Assembly (NCBI GenBank): GCA_963747535.1
Contig: CAVVFX010000007.1
Location: 1 to 64,000 of the forward strand
DNA length: 64,000 nucleotides
Direction of reading: 5' to 3'
From: CAVVFX01 sp963747535
GTDB lineage: Bacteria > Acidobacteriota > Terriglobia > Bryobacterales > Bryobacteraceae
Positions 42,666 through 51,506 of the stretch are shown here, in pieces; the first letter of the stretch is position 1; each line of letters opens with the position of its first letter. The notes beneath the pieces are model-generated. The model did not search any database and was not told the origin of the DNA. It saw nothing but the letters and a program-made list of their open reading frames with translations. Position numbers and translations under genes: made by a program.

Positions 42666-43997
42666 TCAGCAATCTACGCGGCCGGTGCTGTCGGCGAAGT
42701 GCGCGGTTTCGAGTCCGACGCAGTTCATGAGCTGAACGAATAGATTGGCCACGGGCGTCTGCGGCTCTGCCGCGATGTGCTGGCCGCCCCTCAGACCACC
42801 CGCGTGACCCGCCACGAGCAACGGCAAGTCGGAATTCGAGTGGGAGTTTCCATCGCTTAACGCGCTCCCATAAAGAATCGCGGAGTGATCCAGCAGTGTG
42901 CCGTCTCCATCCGTCGTAACTTTGAGCCGCTCCACAAACCCCGCAAACAGATCCACGTGGAAAGAATTGATTTTCGTGACTTTTTCAATAAAATCGGGAT
43001 GGCCGCGGTGATGCGTGAGCGGATGGTGCGGATCAGGAACGCCGATCTCCGGATACGTGCGGACGCTTCCTTCCCGGCCGAGCATCATCGTCGAGACGCG
43101 TGTCAGGTCGGCCTGAAACGCGATCACCTGGAGATCGAACATCAGCTTCACATAATCCCGGTACTCGAACGGAATGCCGGAGGGTTTCTCCGAGGGCGGT
43201 GTCAGCGGATCCTTCTCCGATGCCGCGATCCGTATTTCCACCTCCCGGATATCAGTCAGGTACTGATCCATTCTGCGCCGGTCGGCGGGCCCGAGTTCGG
43301 TCATCAGGCTCTGGGCATCCGCGCGCGTGTGGTCGAGAATGCTCTTCCGGTACAAAGCGCGGCGCGCCCGTACGTCGGCCGGCAGGCTCGGATCGACCGT
43401 GCCGAACAGCCGTTCGAACACCGAGCGCGGATTCACCTCTACCGCCAGCGGCATGTCCGGGGTTCTCCACGATAGCGTGTTGGTGTAGGCGCAACTCGAG
43501 CCAGTGTCGCAGTTGCCCACCATGCGTGAATCTTCACAGCCGATCTGCAGGGAAGAAACGCGCGTTTCCGAGCCCCAGTGCTGTGCTACCAGCTGGTCGA
43601 ATGTCACTCCGGCGTGCACGTCCGGACCTGCCGTGTACTTCGGTGGTGCACCGGAAAGAAAACTGCCGGCCGCCTTGGCATGACCGCCGCCGCGCGCCTT
43701 CTCCGGTGCATGATTGGCCAGACCGGACATCAGCGTGATGTTCGCGCGGTACGGCTCCAGAGGCTTTAGAATTCGTGTGAAGGCAAAATCCGCACCTGTC
43801 GCCGCGGGCTTCCAGTCCTTCATGATCATGCCGTTGGGGACATATACCACCGCCAGGCGGCGCGCCTGTTTAGCGGCTTGCCCCGTGGGTACCGCCAGCG
43901 CGGGAAACATGGCGTCCAACACTGGAAGAGCAACCGCCGTGCCCAGACCTCTCAACAAAGTGCGGCGGTCGACGTGTTTGCCGGTAAGGAAGTTCAT
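42666..43997 (-). CDS. DUF1552 family protein
   Basis: The 443-residue protein matches DUF1552. It has a TAT-like N-terminus (DRRTLLRGLGTAVALPVLDA), then LAVVYVPNGMIMKDWKP and MSGLANHAPEKARGGGHAKAAGSF split over residues 88-113, and the family's central VSSLQIGCEDSRMVGNCDTG. The C-terminal part contains DHSAILYGSALSDGNSHSNS and LPLLVAGHAGG, resembling the metal site of sulfatase/alkaline-phosphatase-like DUF1501 proteins. The family is nearly always paired with DUF1592 proteins in Planctomycetes and Acidobacteria; here it follows 16 bases after one. The pair is exported and its function is unknown. Confidence 0.92.
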   Translation of the reverse strand: MNFLTGKHVDRRTLLRGLGTAVALPVLDAMFPALAVPTGQAAKQARRLAVVYVPNGMIMKDWKPAATGADFAFTRILKPLEPYRANITLMSGLANHAPEKARGGGHAKAAGSFLSGAPPKYTAGPDVHAGVTFDQLVAQHWGSETRVSSLQIGCEDSRMVGNCDTGSSCAYTNTLSWRTPDMPLAVEVNPRSVFERLFGTVDPSLPADVRARRALYRKSILDHTRADAQSLMTELGPADRRRMDQYLTDIREVEIRIAASEKDPLTPPSEKPSGIPFEYRDYVKLMFDLQVIAFQADLTRVSTMMLGREGSVRTYPEIGVPDPHHPLTHHRGHPDFIEKVTKINSFHVDLFAGFVERLKVTTDGDGTLLDHSAILYGSALSDGNSHSNSDLPLLVAGHAGGLRGGQHIAAEPQTPVANLFVQLMNCVGLETAHFADSTGRVDC

Positions 43998-44013
43998 TTC
44001 GCTTTGTCTCCTC

Positions 44014-46461
44014 TTATCTACTCGCGCTAAGTGCGGGCTCTTGAGTTTCGCCGGCGCTCCTCATCTGGAACGGGAGGCTGCTCACAATTCCTAAAACCAG
44101 TGTCGAGAACCGGTACTCGCCCGAAGGTAATTGGGCCGTGATCTCGGCAACCGTGGGACGGTCGTATCGCTCCAAACCCCTGCCCAGAGCATAAATCAGC
44201 AGCTTCTCGGTAAGCGCTCGAGCAAAGGTATCCCGATCCTGCTTCAGCAGCACCTTCAGTTCAGCGGGGGTCTTGAAGGAACGGCCGTCGGGCAGCACGC
44301 CTGACGCGTCCACCGGAAATTTTCCGTCTTCGGTTCGCCATGCGCCGATCGCGTTGAAATTCTCCAGGCCGAAGCCGAGCGGATCCATTCGCGAGTGGCA
44401 GGACGCACAAACCGGACTCTTGCGGTGCTCCTCCATCTGCATTCTCAGTGTAGCGGACTGGCCCGTCTTTGAGTCGTCCAGGGGCGGTACGCCGGGCGGA
44501 GGCGCCGGCGGCGGGGCATTGAGCAGGTTCTCCAGAACCCACTTACCGCGAAGCACCGGTGAAGTGCGCGTCGAATATGACGATACCGTGAGTACACTCG
44601 CCTGGGACAGAATTCCGCCGCCGCGTTCGGTCCCGCTGACATCGACGCGCCGGAACTCCGGGCCGGTAATCCCGGGAATGCCGTAGAATCGTGCTAAACG
44701 CTCATTCAAGAACGTGTAGTCGGCATCCAGGAAATTCAGGATGCCGCGGTCATTACGGATGAGGTCCTCGATGAAGAGTTCGGTTTCGCGCCGCATGGCC
44801 TGGCGCAAACCGTCGTCGAATTGCGGAAAACGCTCCAGATCGGGACGAACCACGTCGATATTCTTGAACTGCAACCATTGCCCGGCGAAATTCTCCACGA
44901 GCGCCGAGGCCTTGGGATCCCGCAGCATTCTCTGTACCTGGGCTTTCAGTACTGAGGGCTGCCGCAGTCTGCCCTGGCGGGCAGCGTTCAGCAACTCCGC
45001 ATCGGGCATGCTGCTCCACAGGAAGTAGGAGAGGCGTGAAGCCAGCTCATACTGGCTAACTGGAACCGCCGCGGGCCCCGGCCGTGCCGGTTTGTCGCGC
45101 TCGATGCGGTAAAGAAACTTCGGCGATACCAGCACAGCTTCGAGCGCCGTGGCAATGCCTTCCTCAAACGAGTCACCCTGTTTGTGAGCGAGGCTTACGT
45201 ATTCAAGGTATTCTTCCACTTCGTTTGCGGTAGCCGGCCGGCGGAAGGCGCGGCCCACGAAGCTGGTCAGGATCATGCGTGCGCATGCGTCGGTATGCTG
45301 CCCGCAGACATAAACCTTGTGCAGGCTCGCGGGCGAGGGGCCGGTCACCTGATTGAAAGGCCCTCCGACATCGATCGACTCGTACCGGTTGTCGACCCGT
45401 GTTTCGATCGAGTCTGTTTTGATCTTCGTGCCGTACTTGCGCAGCGTCTCGATGTCCTGCTCGGTGAGCTTACCGCGAGTGGCGCTGATCAATGCTACCG
45501 GCGGACGCTTCGACGGCTCAGGTCCGTTATAACTGGGCGGCAATCCGTGGTAGTTGCGCAGATAGGTTGCCGAGAGAAGATGCTCACCCGCGGTGACCCG
45601 TGCGCGGCATTCAACCACCTGGCCCTCGAGATCGGTCGCGTCCACCTCGAACTGCTGGATCAATTTGCCGTCGATGAAAAAAGCGGGATGTGCGGGTTCG
45701 GACTGGTTCGGGCGATGGCCGTTCAGCACCAGGCGAAAACTGTACTCGGCATCCACCGGGAATCGGTGAATGAAATGTGCGGAATGCCGCGTACTCAAAC
45801 CCGTCTCGTCGTAGTGGAACAGGTCCTTGGGAAGCGACGAGCGCCCGCGCGTGTCGTTGATCCGTACTGGTGCGGGGTAATGAATCGCGGACGGTTTGAG
45901 CCGCGGCGGTCCGAACAAAGCTACCCGCACAGAGCGTTCCGCGGCGTCCATATAGTTCTCGAGCAGTTCGGGAGAAAGATTGAGAGCGTCGCTGATGTTA
46001 TCGAATCCGAACGCCGCAACATCCACCGGAAAGTTGTCCGCTGGACGGATATCGACTCCGAGAAGGTCGCGGATCGTGTTGTTGTACTCGGCGCGGTTCA
46101 GCCGGCGGGCAGTCACCCGGCCGGCCTCCGGTTTCAATAATGCGTCCTGCCGCGCGAATTCGTTCTCCAGCCAGTGGGTGATAGCCGCGGTGGATTCGGT
46201 TTGCGGATGCGGAACACCAGCCGGAGGCATCTGGCCAAGTTTGAGCTTCTCTGCGACCCTTTCCCATGTCTCGCGGTCTTTCTCGAATGTGCTCGCTGTC
46301 TGGAGCGCCGTCAAGTCCAGGTCGCCTGCCTTGGCGGAGGCATTGTGACATCCACTACAATTCTTTTGGACGAACGCAAAGACGTCGCGGGGCTCCGCTC
46401 GAAGCGGCAGGCAGGCGACAACTGCGATGACCGAGACAGGAATACCGGGCTTCATGGACAC
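44014..46461 (-). CDS. DUF1592-type multidomain cytochrome-like protein
   Basis: The 815-residue protein carries the Planctomycete-type domain string: signal peptide (VIAVVACLPLRAEP), one c-type haem site (QKNCSGCHNASAKAGDLDL), DUF1587 (ARRLNRAEYNNTIRDLLGVD), DUF1595, DUF1592 (SYFLWSSMPDAELLNAARQG), DUF1588 (SYSTRTSPVLRGKWVLENLL, with CASCHSRMDPLGFGLENFN) and DUF1585 at the end (FARALTEKLLIYALGRGLER). CASCH inside DUF1588 is a second potential haem site. The protein is periplasmic and probably passes electrons. It is the first gene of a two-gene unit with the DUF1552 protein. The substrate is unknown. Confidence 0.93.
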   Translation of the reverse strand: MSMKPGIPVSVIAVVACLPLRAEPRDVFAFVQKNCSGCHNASAKAGDLDLTALQTASTFEKDRETWERVAEKLKLGQMPPAGVPHPQTESTAAITHWLENEFARQDALLKPEAGRVTARRLNRAEYNNTIRDLLGVDIRPADNFPVDVAAFGFDNISDALNLSPELLENYMDAAERSVRVALFGPPRLKPSAIHYPAPVRINDTRGRSSLPKDLFHYDETGLSTRHSAHFIHRFPVDAEYSFRLVLNGHRPNQSEPAHPAFFIDGKLIQQFEVDATDLEGQVVECRARVTAGEHLLSATYLRNYHGLPPSYNGPEPSKRPPVALISATRGKLTEQDIETLRKYGTKIKTDSIETRVDNRYESIDVGGPFNQVTGPSPASLHKVYVCGQHTDACARMILTSFVGRAFRRPATANEVEEYLEYVSLAHKQGDSFEEGIATALEAVLVSPKFLYRIERDKPARPGPAAVPVSQYELASRLSYFLWSSMPDAELLNAARQGRLRQPSVLKAQVQRMLRDPKASALVENFAGQWLQFKNIDVVRPDLERFPQFDDGLRQAMRRETELFIEDLIRNDRGILNFLDADYTFLNERLARFYGIPGITGPEFRRVDVSGTERGGGILSQASVLTVSSYSTRTSPVLRGKWVLENLLNAPPPAPPPGVPPLDDSKTGQSATLRMQMEEHRKSPVCASCHSRMDPLGFGLENFNAIGAWRTEDGKFPVDASGVLPDGRSFKTPAELKVLLKQDRDTFARALTEKLLIYALGRGLERYDRPTVAEITAQLPSGEYRFSTLVLGIVSSLPFQMRSAGETQEPALSASR

Positions 46462-46523
46462 TTGGATTTCTTAATTCTATCGCGCTTGGCACCGGTTCTG
46501 GAGGATGCCTCAGCCCTGGGTGA

Positions 46524-48113
46524 CTATCTTACAAATGTGTAGATAGAGTCCCCGGCTCCGACGACTACATATTGGTGGTGATCGAGTTCGTAGGTGATCG
46601 GGCCGTTACTGACGGGCGAGGTCAGTTTAGAGTGCCAGAGAATATGACCGTCCGCGGGCGCGAAGGCGATGAAGTTTCCGTATGGGTCGCCGGCGAAGAG
46701 CAGTTTTCCGGCCGTCGATAGAAGGCCGGACAGGTAGCCGCTGTTGCGCGGGTATTCGTGCTGCCATTTGATCTTGCCGGTTTTATAATCGATCGCGGTG
46801 ATGCCGGCCTTCGACCACACTCCGTTATCGCGGCCGCCGTAGCCTTCGGGCTTGGCATCCGTGTCGGTGAGATAGAAGACGCTGTAACATTCGGTAGTGC
46901 TCACATAGAAGAGTCCCGTCTCGGGATCGAAACTGGGTGCCGGCCAATTGGTGGTGCCGCCGGCTGCGGGCATGACCAGCGTCCCGTCAGTCTTCGGTTC
47001 CTTCGCCGGATTGGGTATAGGCTGCCCCTTGGCATCGACGCCTTTCGACCAGTTGATCTTCATATACGGTTCGGAGATCAGGTTCTTGCCGTTGGTGCGG
47101 TCGAGCAGGAAGAAGTAACCGTTGCGATTGGCTTGCGCGAGTAACTTGCGCGGCTTTCCGTCGATTTCGCCGTCAATCAGCACCGGCATTTGCACCGCAT
47201 CCCAATCATGGGTGTCATGCGGCGACGTCTGGAAATACCAGGCGAGCTTCCCCGTATCGGGATTCAGCGCCACGATGGAGCAGGTCCATAGATTGCTACC
47301 CATGCGTCCCTGGCCCGCCATCACCGGATTGGGATTACCGGTGCCGAGATAATAAAGATTCAGCTCGGGATCGTAAGTGCCAGGCATCCAGGTCATGCCG
47401 CCGCCATGCTCCATGGCATCTTTGTTGGGCCAGGTTTCGGCGCCGGCCTCGCCCTTGCGTGGAGTCGTGTTCCAGCGCCATTGCACCGTTCCGGTCTCTG
47501 GATCGCGCGACTCGAGAAAACCGGGCACGTCAAGTGAGTCGCCGCCCGTGCCCACCAGGATGTGGTTGCGAATGACCACCGGTGCAGGCGTGGAGAAGTA
47601 CTCCTGCTTCACGTCCGCGATCTCGACGTTCCAACGCTCGGTGCCGTCTTTAGCGTTCAGGCAGACCAGGTGGTTGTCAGGCGTCTCGAAATACAGCCAG
47701 TCGCCATACATGCCGAACCCCCGGCTGCCAATATGAATACCGCCCTTGCTTTCCCAGCGGTAATGCCAGAGCTCTCGGCCGGTGCGCGCGTCCACCGCCC
47801 AGGCATGATCGGGAATCGTGAAATAGAGGATCCCGTTCACCTGGAGCGGCGTGGCTTTGATTTCGATACCGCCGCCGCCGGCGGGCGCGCCACCGAATGC
47901 GGCGCTCGTGTTTGCGCGAAAAACCCAGGCCAGTCTCAGTTCGCCGACATTGCTCGAATCGATCTGTTTCAGCGGGCTGTAGCGCCGTCCGGTATAGTCT
48001 CCGTTGTAAGTCGGCCAGGTATCGAAAGGTTGTTTAAGTAACTTGGCCGGATCGAGCATTTGGCCGACTAAGACCGCGTAGGGAAAAAGAACCAATAGAC
48101 TGCTCAGCTTCAT
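46524..48113 (-). CDS. PQQ-dependent quinoprotein dehydrogenase
   Basis: The 529-residue protein has a short signal peptide (LSSLLVLFPYAVLVGQM) and the eight-bladed PQQ propeller: WPTYNGDYTGRRYSPLKQID at the start, repeated tryptophan-docking motifs such as AVDARTGRELWHYRW, CLNAKDGTERWNVEI and AIDYKTGKIKWQHEY, and MTWMPGTYDPELNLYYLGTG, the PQQ-contact blade of alcohol-dehydrogenase-like members. It oxidises an alcohol or sugar in the periplasm and passes electrons to a cytochrome c. The start overlaps the end of the cytochrome gene by four bases, so the two are co-translated. No attached haem domain. The substrate is not predictable. Confidence 0.92.
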   Translation of the reverse strand: MKLSSLLVLFPYAVLVGQMLDPAKLLKQPFDTWPTYNGDYTGRRYSPLKQIDSSNVGELRLAWVFRANTSAAFGGAPAGGGGIEIKATPLQVNGILYFTIPDHAWAVDARTGRELWHYRWESKGGIHIGSRGFGMYGDWLYFETPDNHLVCLNAKDGTERWNVEIADVKQEYFSTPAPVVIRNHILVGTGGDSLDVPGFLESRDPETGTVQWRWNTTPRKGEAGAETWPNKDAMEHGGGMTWMPGTYDPELNLYYLGTGNPNPVMAGQGRMGSNLWTCSIVALNPDTGKLAWYFQTSPHDTHDWDAVQMPVLIDGEIDGKPRKLLAQANRNGYFFLLDRTNGKNLISEPYMKINWSKGVDAKGQPIPNPAKEPKTDGTLVMPAAGGTTNWPAPSFDPETGLFYVSTTECYSVFYLTDTDAKPEGYGGRDNGVWSKAGITAIDYKTGKIKWQHEYPRNSGYLSGLLSTAGKLLFAGDPYGNFIAFAPADGHILWHSKLTSPVSNGPITYELDHHQYVVVGAGDSIYTFVR

Positions 48114-49009
48114 TTCAAGGTCTCCAGATAGGCCAGGATGTTATGCATGTCGGCGTCGGTATATTGCTTCAGCAACTCTTCATGCCTGGCGAGCGGATCG
48201 CGGATCTCCATCTTCAGCGCGGGGGTGCGCTCGAACGAGTGGTACTCGCCTCCGGCATCGCGCAGTCCGACATCGAAGTCGTCGAGGTATTCGAGAGATC
48301 CTGCAAGCTGCTGTCCGGAGGGGGTGGTAACCGTGACCTGAGGTGTAGTAGTGTTTGCGCCTCCTCGACGACTTCCGGCCCGGCGTCCACCGAAACGGGA
48401 CTGCGGATAAAGGAAGCGCGATTGCAGCGCCACGGCATCGTACTTACCGGCGAGTCCCGCCAGGTCCCCCGTGGGAGAGTGGCAACTGGCGCAATGACTC
48501 GAGAAGTACTTCTCTCCTTTCGCAGCGTCGCCAGTGACGATGTCGAGGATGGCGTACGCGCGCCGATCGATAGCGGCCTGCTGGCGCGCGCGGAGAAAAG
48601 CGGCGACGTCCTTGACCTGCTCGGGTGTGATGTGGAATGCGGGCATGCCCTTATCAGGCCGTCCATTGAGGATGACCGGGCCGATCTTATCGCCGCCTTC
48701 ATCGTCCAGGGCGAGTGCGGAACGGATGAGGTCGGGTCCGGTTTCACCGCCGTTGGCATTGCTGCCGTGGCAGAAGCCGCATTGAGCGACGAAGAGCTTT
48801 TGGCCGCGATCGACCGCCGCGGCATCCGGGACATCGCGGCTGATGAGGAAGTTGCGGCCTCCCGCGCGACCTTGGGTGGCGGATGGGGTACTCGGAGGAG
48901 CGCTCGCAGGACCAGCAGGCGGGGGCGTTTGCGCGGCTACCGGGTGCCCGGCCGCGCAGAGCAGTGCAAGCGCGAGCATCGCTGCGCGGTGAAGCATTTG
49001 GTTCAACAT
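48110..49009 (-). CDS. periplasmic di-haem cytochrome c
   Basis: The 299-residue protein has a signal peptide (MLALALLCAAGHPVAA) and a Pro/Ala/Thr-rich linker. Two cytochrome c domains follow: the first haem site is C77-x-x-C80-H81 in CGFCHGSNANGG, the second C173-x-x-C176-H177 in CASCHSPTGD. Distal ligand regions are GMPAFHITPEQVKDVAAFLR and the C-terminal MHNILAYLETL. An insertion of about 40 residues with a Gly/Arg-rich run (FGGRRAGSRRGGANTTTPQV) separates the second haem site from its helix. It is the electron acceptor of the PQQ enzyme, whose gene overlaps its end. Confidence 0.92.
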   Translation of the reverse strand: MLNQMLHRAAMLALALLCAAGHPVAAQTPPPAGPASAPPSTPSATQGRAGGRNFLISRDVPDAAAVDRGQKLFVAQCGFCHGSNANGGETGPDLIRSALALDDEGGDKIGPVILNGRPDKGMPAFHITPEQVKDVAAFLRARQQAAIDRRAYAILDIVTGDAAKGEKYFSSHCASCHSPTGDLAGLAGKYDAVALQSRFLYPQSRFGGRRAGSRRGGANTTTPQVTVTTPSGQQLAGSLEYLDDFDVGLRDAGGEYHSFERTPALKMEIRDPLARHEELLKQYTDADMHNILAYLETLK

Positions 49010-49020
49010 GTTCAGATTTA

Positions 49021-49056
49021 GTTGTACAACAGTGGCCCATTAAGATTCTTGGGCCA
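49021..49056. promoter_or_regulatory. palindromes upstream of the cytochrome c/PQQ operon
   Basis: GTTGTACAAC (49021-49030) is a perfect 10-base palindrome 12 bases before the cytochrome c start. TGGCCCA (49033-49039) and TGGGCCA (49050-49056) form an adjacent inverted repeat with a 10-base spacer. Both lie in the 118-base divergent gap and may be repressor sites or a leader hairpin. Confidence 0.4.
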
Positions 49057-49127
49057 GACCCGATTGACAGCGTGTCACGTGCGTGCTCAAATCTGGTCAT
49101 GAGCGGCTTAGGAGGCCAGGAACCACA

Positions 49128-49571
49128 TTGGCGCTGAACGTACGGACCGTCGAATACTTCTACATCAGAATCGAGGATTCCCAGGAGAAGGCCTACGATC
49201 TGCTTGCGCAGTTGGCGTCGGAAGAGGTCAGTCTACTCGCTTTCAGTGCTGTGCCCTTCGGTCCCAATTACCTGGAACTGACCATCTTTCCGGACCGGAG
49301 CGATAAATTCATTCAGTTTGCCAGGACAATGGGGTGGGAGTTAGCTGGTGCGCAGCATGCTTTTCTGGTTCAGGGGGACGATCATCTTGGTGCCTTGGCG
49401 GACATCCAGCGGATGCTCTTGGAGGCTGACGTTAAGATTTATGCCTCAAGCGGTGTCACGGATGGCAGCGGCCGCTATGGATATGTGATCTATTTCAAAG
49501 AAGATGACTACAAGAGAGCTGAGCGGGCACTCGGAGCCGTCAGGCTCGCGGAAAACGCCATCGACCAGTGA
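49128..49571 (+). CDS. small ACT-like domain protein
   Basis: The 147-residue protein probably starts at TTG 49128, preceded by GGAGGCCAGGA. It shows the ACT-like order of strands and helices twice: RTVEYFYIRIEDSQEKAYDL then LLAFSAVPFGPNYLELTIFP for the first unit, and GAQHAFLVQGDDHLGALADI with YASSGVTDGSGRYGYVIYFK for the second. ACT pairs bind amino acids or other small ligands in regulation. No catalytic domain is attached and the neighbours do not suggest a partner. The reading frame is convincing in composition; the family is an inference. Confidence 0.6.
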   Translation: MALNVRTVEYFYIRIEDSQEKAYDLLAQLASEEVSLLAFSAVPFGPNYLELTIFPDRSDKFIQFARTMGWELAGAQHAFLVQGDDHLGALADIQRMLLEADVKIYASSGVTDGSGRYGYVIYFKEDDYKRAERALGAVRLAENAIDQ

Positions 49572-49625
49572 CGTTCTGAAACCCGCGTGTCACAACGCCG
49601 CATCGTCGAACAGTCCGGCGACCAG

Positions 49626-50771
49626 CTACCGTTTGGGTGCTTTCAAGGGTAGGCTTAACCAGGCGAGACCGACATCCCGCCCCATGTCGCCGGTATGCGT
49701 GGCTGAAGAGTCATAAAACAGCGCCAACCGGTGGCCCACCGGGACAACGGAAGGCATCCCGATACATCGCTTGCTCCACTTGCAGTTTGTCTGGTCCAGG
49801 ACCACTGCGCGTTGTTCCGGATCCCAATGGTTCAGGTCCCGACTCCAATACACCCAGATGCTTTCGGTGTACTCGCCTTGCTCGTCCAGGCCGATGTGGT
49901 TGGTAAATAGAAACCACGTGCGGGCCGAGGGCTCGAAATACAAGGCCGAATTCTCGATCTGGTGTTCTGGAGGCAGGGCAGGTCGAGGATCGATCGCCCA
50001 GGTTCCATCCAGGTTCTTCGTCCGGGCAATCGACACGGTTCGCAGCAACCGTCTCTTGGGCTGATCCGTGAACGCGGCCGCGCTGAAAAACATAAGGTAT
50101 TCTTCCCCTTGTTTCACGATTTGGCCGGGGCTGGCGGTGTCGGCGTAGTAAGTGCCCGGCTTTGTCCGGAACGGTACGATATCACGCTGTTTTATCCAGG
50201 GGCCCTGTGGATGAAGACTCTTTGCCGCCAGCGTGAAGTATGGGACGGCGGGGATGCGGTTCGGAGCGGCCGTAGTCTTTCTCGATCCGACGTAGAACAT
50301 GTGCCACCACATACCGTCGAACACGGTCCACGGTGAACTTGCTGTACCGGCGTCATCATCTCCAGGGCCTCCGAGATCGAGAACGGGTCCTTTGAGATCC
50401 CATTGCCGCAAGTCGCGACTGACAGCCAGACAAGCTCGCCATCCTGTCGGCCCTGCGCCATCATAATGCAGATAGTATGTCTTGCCGAATCGAAAACAGA
50501 TCGCTTCACGAGCACCAAGGTAATCGCATCTTGCCGGACCCTGTCCGGAGCGAATGATGGGACCCAAGTCAGTTGCATCAAGGCGAAGTATTGAACCGGG
50601 CCGCCCGTCGGAATAAGATTTCCTCGACGCTGCAATCGCCGCCGATCCGGACTCATTTAGCGCCATGAGGCCGCCAAACGTGCAACCCACAGGAGCGAAC
50701 AGAGAACTCCGGAGAACCGCACGTCGACTTGGGCCAATGCGCCTTGTCTCGATATCCTTTGACCGTTTCAT
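49626..50771 (-). CDS. GH43/GH32-like five-bladed propeller hydrolase, TAT-exported
   Basis: The 381-residue protein has a TAT-like signal (PSRRAVLRSSLFAPVGCTFG) and a five-bladed propeller of GH43/62/32/68 type: YYLHYDGAGPTGWRACLAVS, SRDLRQWDLKGPVL, SSPWTVFDGMWWHMFYVGSR, QIVKQGEEYLMFFSAAAF and SRDLNHWDPEQRAVVL. The repeating 'SxDLxxWxxxGPV' pattern is typical of GH43-like propellers. The first-blade Asp is not obvious and the acid/base Glu cannot be assigned by eye; HQIENSALYFEP or TESIWVYWSRD may hold it. It is probably a periplasmic glycosidase or glycan-binding protein. The start lies close to the repeat at 50825-50919. Confidence 0.65.
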   Translation of the reverse strand: MKRSKDIETRRIGPSRRAVLRSSLFAPVGCTFGGLMALNESGSAAIAASRKSYSDGRPGSILRLDATDLGPIIRSGQGPARCDYLGAREAICFRFGKTYYLHYDGAGPTGWRACLAVSRDLRQWDLKGPVLDLGGPGDDDAGTASSPWTVFDGMWWHMFYVGSRKTTAAPNRIPAVPYFTLAAKSLHPQGPWIKQRDIVPFRTKPGTYYADTASPGQIVKQGEEYLMFFSAAAFTDQPKRRLLRTVSIARTKNLDGTWAIDPRPALPPEHQIENSALYFEPSARTWFLFTNHIGLDEQGEYTESIWVYWSRDLNHWDPEQRAVVLDQTNCKWSKRCIGMPSVVPVGHRLALFYDSSATHTGDMGRDVGLAWLSLPLKAPKR

Positions 50772-50824
50772 TACATGTCAATACTACCTGGGACGACCCC
50801 CATGGTTCACCGCCTCTCGGCCGA

Positions 50825-50919
50825 GTACAAAGTGCGAAAGTTCGCGGCTCGGAAGTCATTGCTGAGCCGCGCGCGTAAGCAAGCGGTACCGTACGCCAAT
50901 TGCTGCAAGTTGGTACTAG
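50825..50919. repeat. second copy of the group II intron flanks with a short intron-like footprint
   Basis: This stretch matches both flanks of the intron at 57721-59657. 50825-50868 resembles 57654-57720 (shared blocks AAGTTGCGAAGGTTCGCG-like and CGGAAGTCATTGMTGAGCC), except that 57676-57697 has about 22 extra bases. 50885-50919 resembles 59658-59700 (GGTACYGTACGCCAATT, CTGCAAGTTGGTACTA). Between them are 16 bases, GCGCGCGTAAGCAAGC, whose last 14 match the first 14 bases of the intron with one difference. GCGGCTC/GAGCCGC and GTAC-CCAATT/AAGTTGG-TAC form hairpins. The right end overlaps the stop codon of the START-like gene. Confidence 0.75.
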
Positions 50920-51443
50920 CGGCCGGCTTGCTTCTCCGCGAAGTTTTTCAGGCGCGTGAACTGGTCCTGAAGGACGGAATCAACGGGCGATGCCCACGTG
51001 TTCATCCCGGCAGCAAGATACCCGGCCACCGCGTACGTCACGTCCAGCTTCGTGCCGCCATCCACACCCGAGAGACGCACGTCGAGAGTGCCGACTGCCG
51101 CGAGGGATTGTAGTGGTCCGAGCGCGCCCGACAGAACCACCGCGCGGCCGGGCAGCAAGGCCAGAACTTCCATGTGACGCACTCCGCCCTTGTCGGTTAG
51201 CTTTTCGCAGAAGCAGCCCATGGGCTTCTCTTCGATGCTGAGATTGCGGGCGTCGCCGGAAAAGGTGTGCTGCGGGTTCCACCATTCGCCGATGTTGTGA
51301 ATCAGCCGTCCATACACGTCCGCCGGAGACGCCTGAACGGTGTACGTCAGCTTGACGGTGAAACCCGCGCTCGAGGAGTCCGCAACGGCGGACATAGCGC
51401 AGCACGGGCCAAACAGCAGCAAAACGGCGGCGAACTTGTTCAT
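50916..51443 (-). CDS. secreted SRPBCC/START-like protein
   Basis: The 175-residue protein has a signal peptide (NKFAAVLLLFGPCCAMSAVA) and one START/SRPBCC-like domain: LTYTVQASPADVYGRLIHNI, GEWWNPQHTFSGDARNLSIE, EKPMGCFCEKL, RHMEVLALLPGRAVVLSGAL and TKLDVTYAVAGYL, ending with a helix (DSVLQDQFTRLKNFAEKQ). The WW near residue 54 and the final helix are typical of the activator-of-Hsp90-like/polyketide-cyclase-like group, which bind hydrophobic ligands. Its stop codon lies inside the repeat at 50825-50919, so the last codons may have been changed by insertion of that sequence. Confidence 0.8.
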   Translation of the reverse strand: MNKFAAVLLLFGPCCAMSAVADSSSAGFTVKLTYTVQASPADVYGRLIHNIGEWWNPQHTFSGDARNLSIEEKPMGCFCEKLTDKGGVRHMEVLALLPGRAVVLSGALGPLQSLAAVGTLDVRLSGVDGGTKLDVTYAVAGYLAAGMNTWASPVDSVLQDQFTRLKNFAEKQAGR

Positions 51444-51506
51444 GGGTATTCATTCTACCCGAACCTTGCATACGAGCAGCAAAATCACGCACAACGCATC
51501 CGCAAA

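Noticed and set aside
45184..46140. 318-codon plus-strand open frame
   Set aside because: It is antisense to the DUF1592 gene and lacks motifs.
50869..50884. This 16-base segment as proof of intron deletion
   Set aside because: Fourteen matching bases are suggestive, but too short to decide between a relic and an ordinary flank, so it is listed only as a hypothesis.
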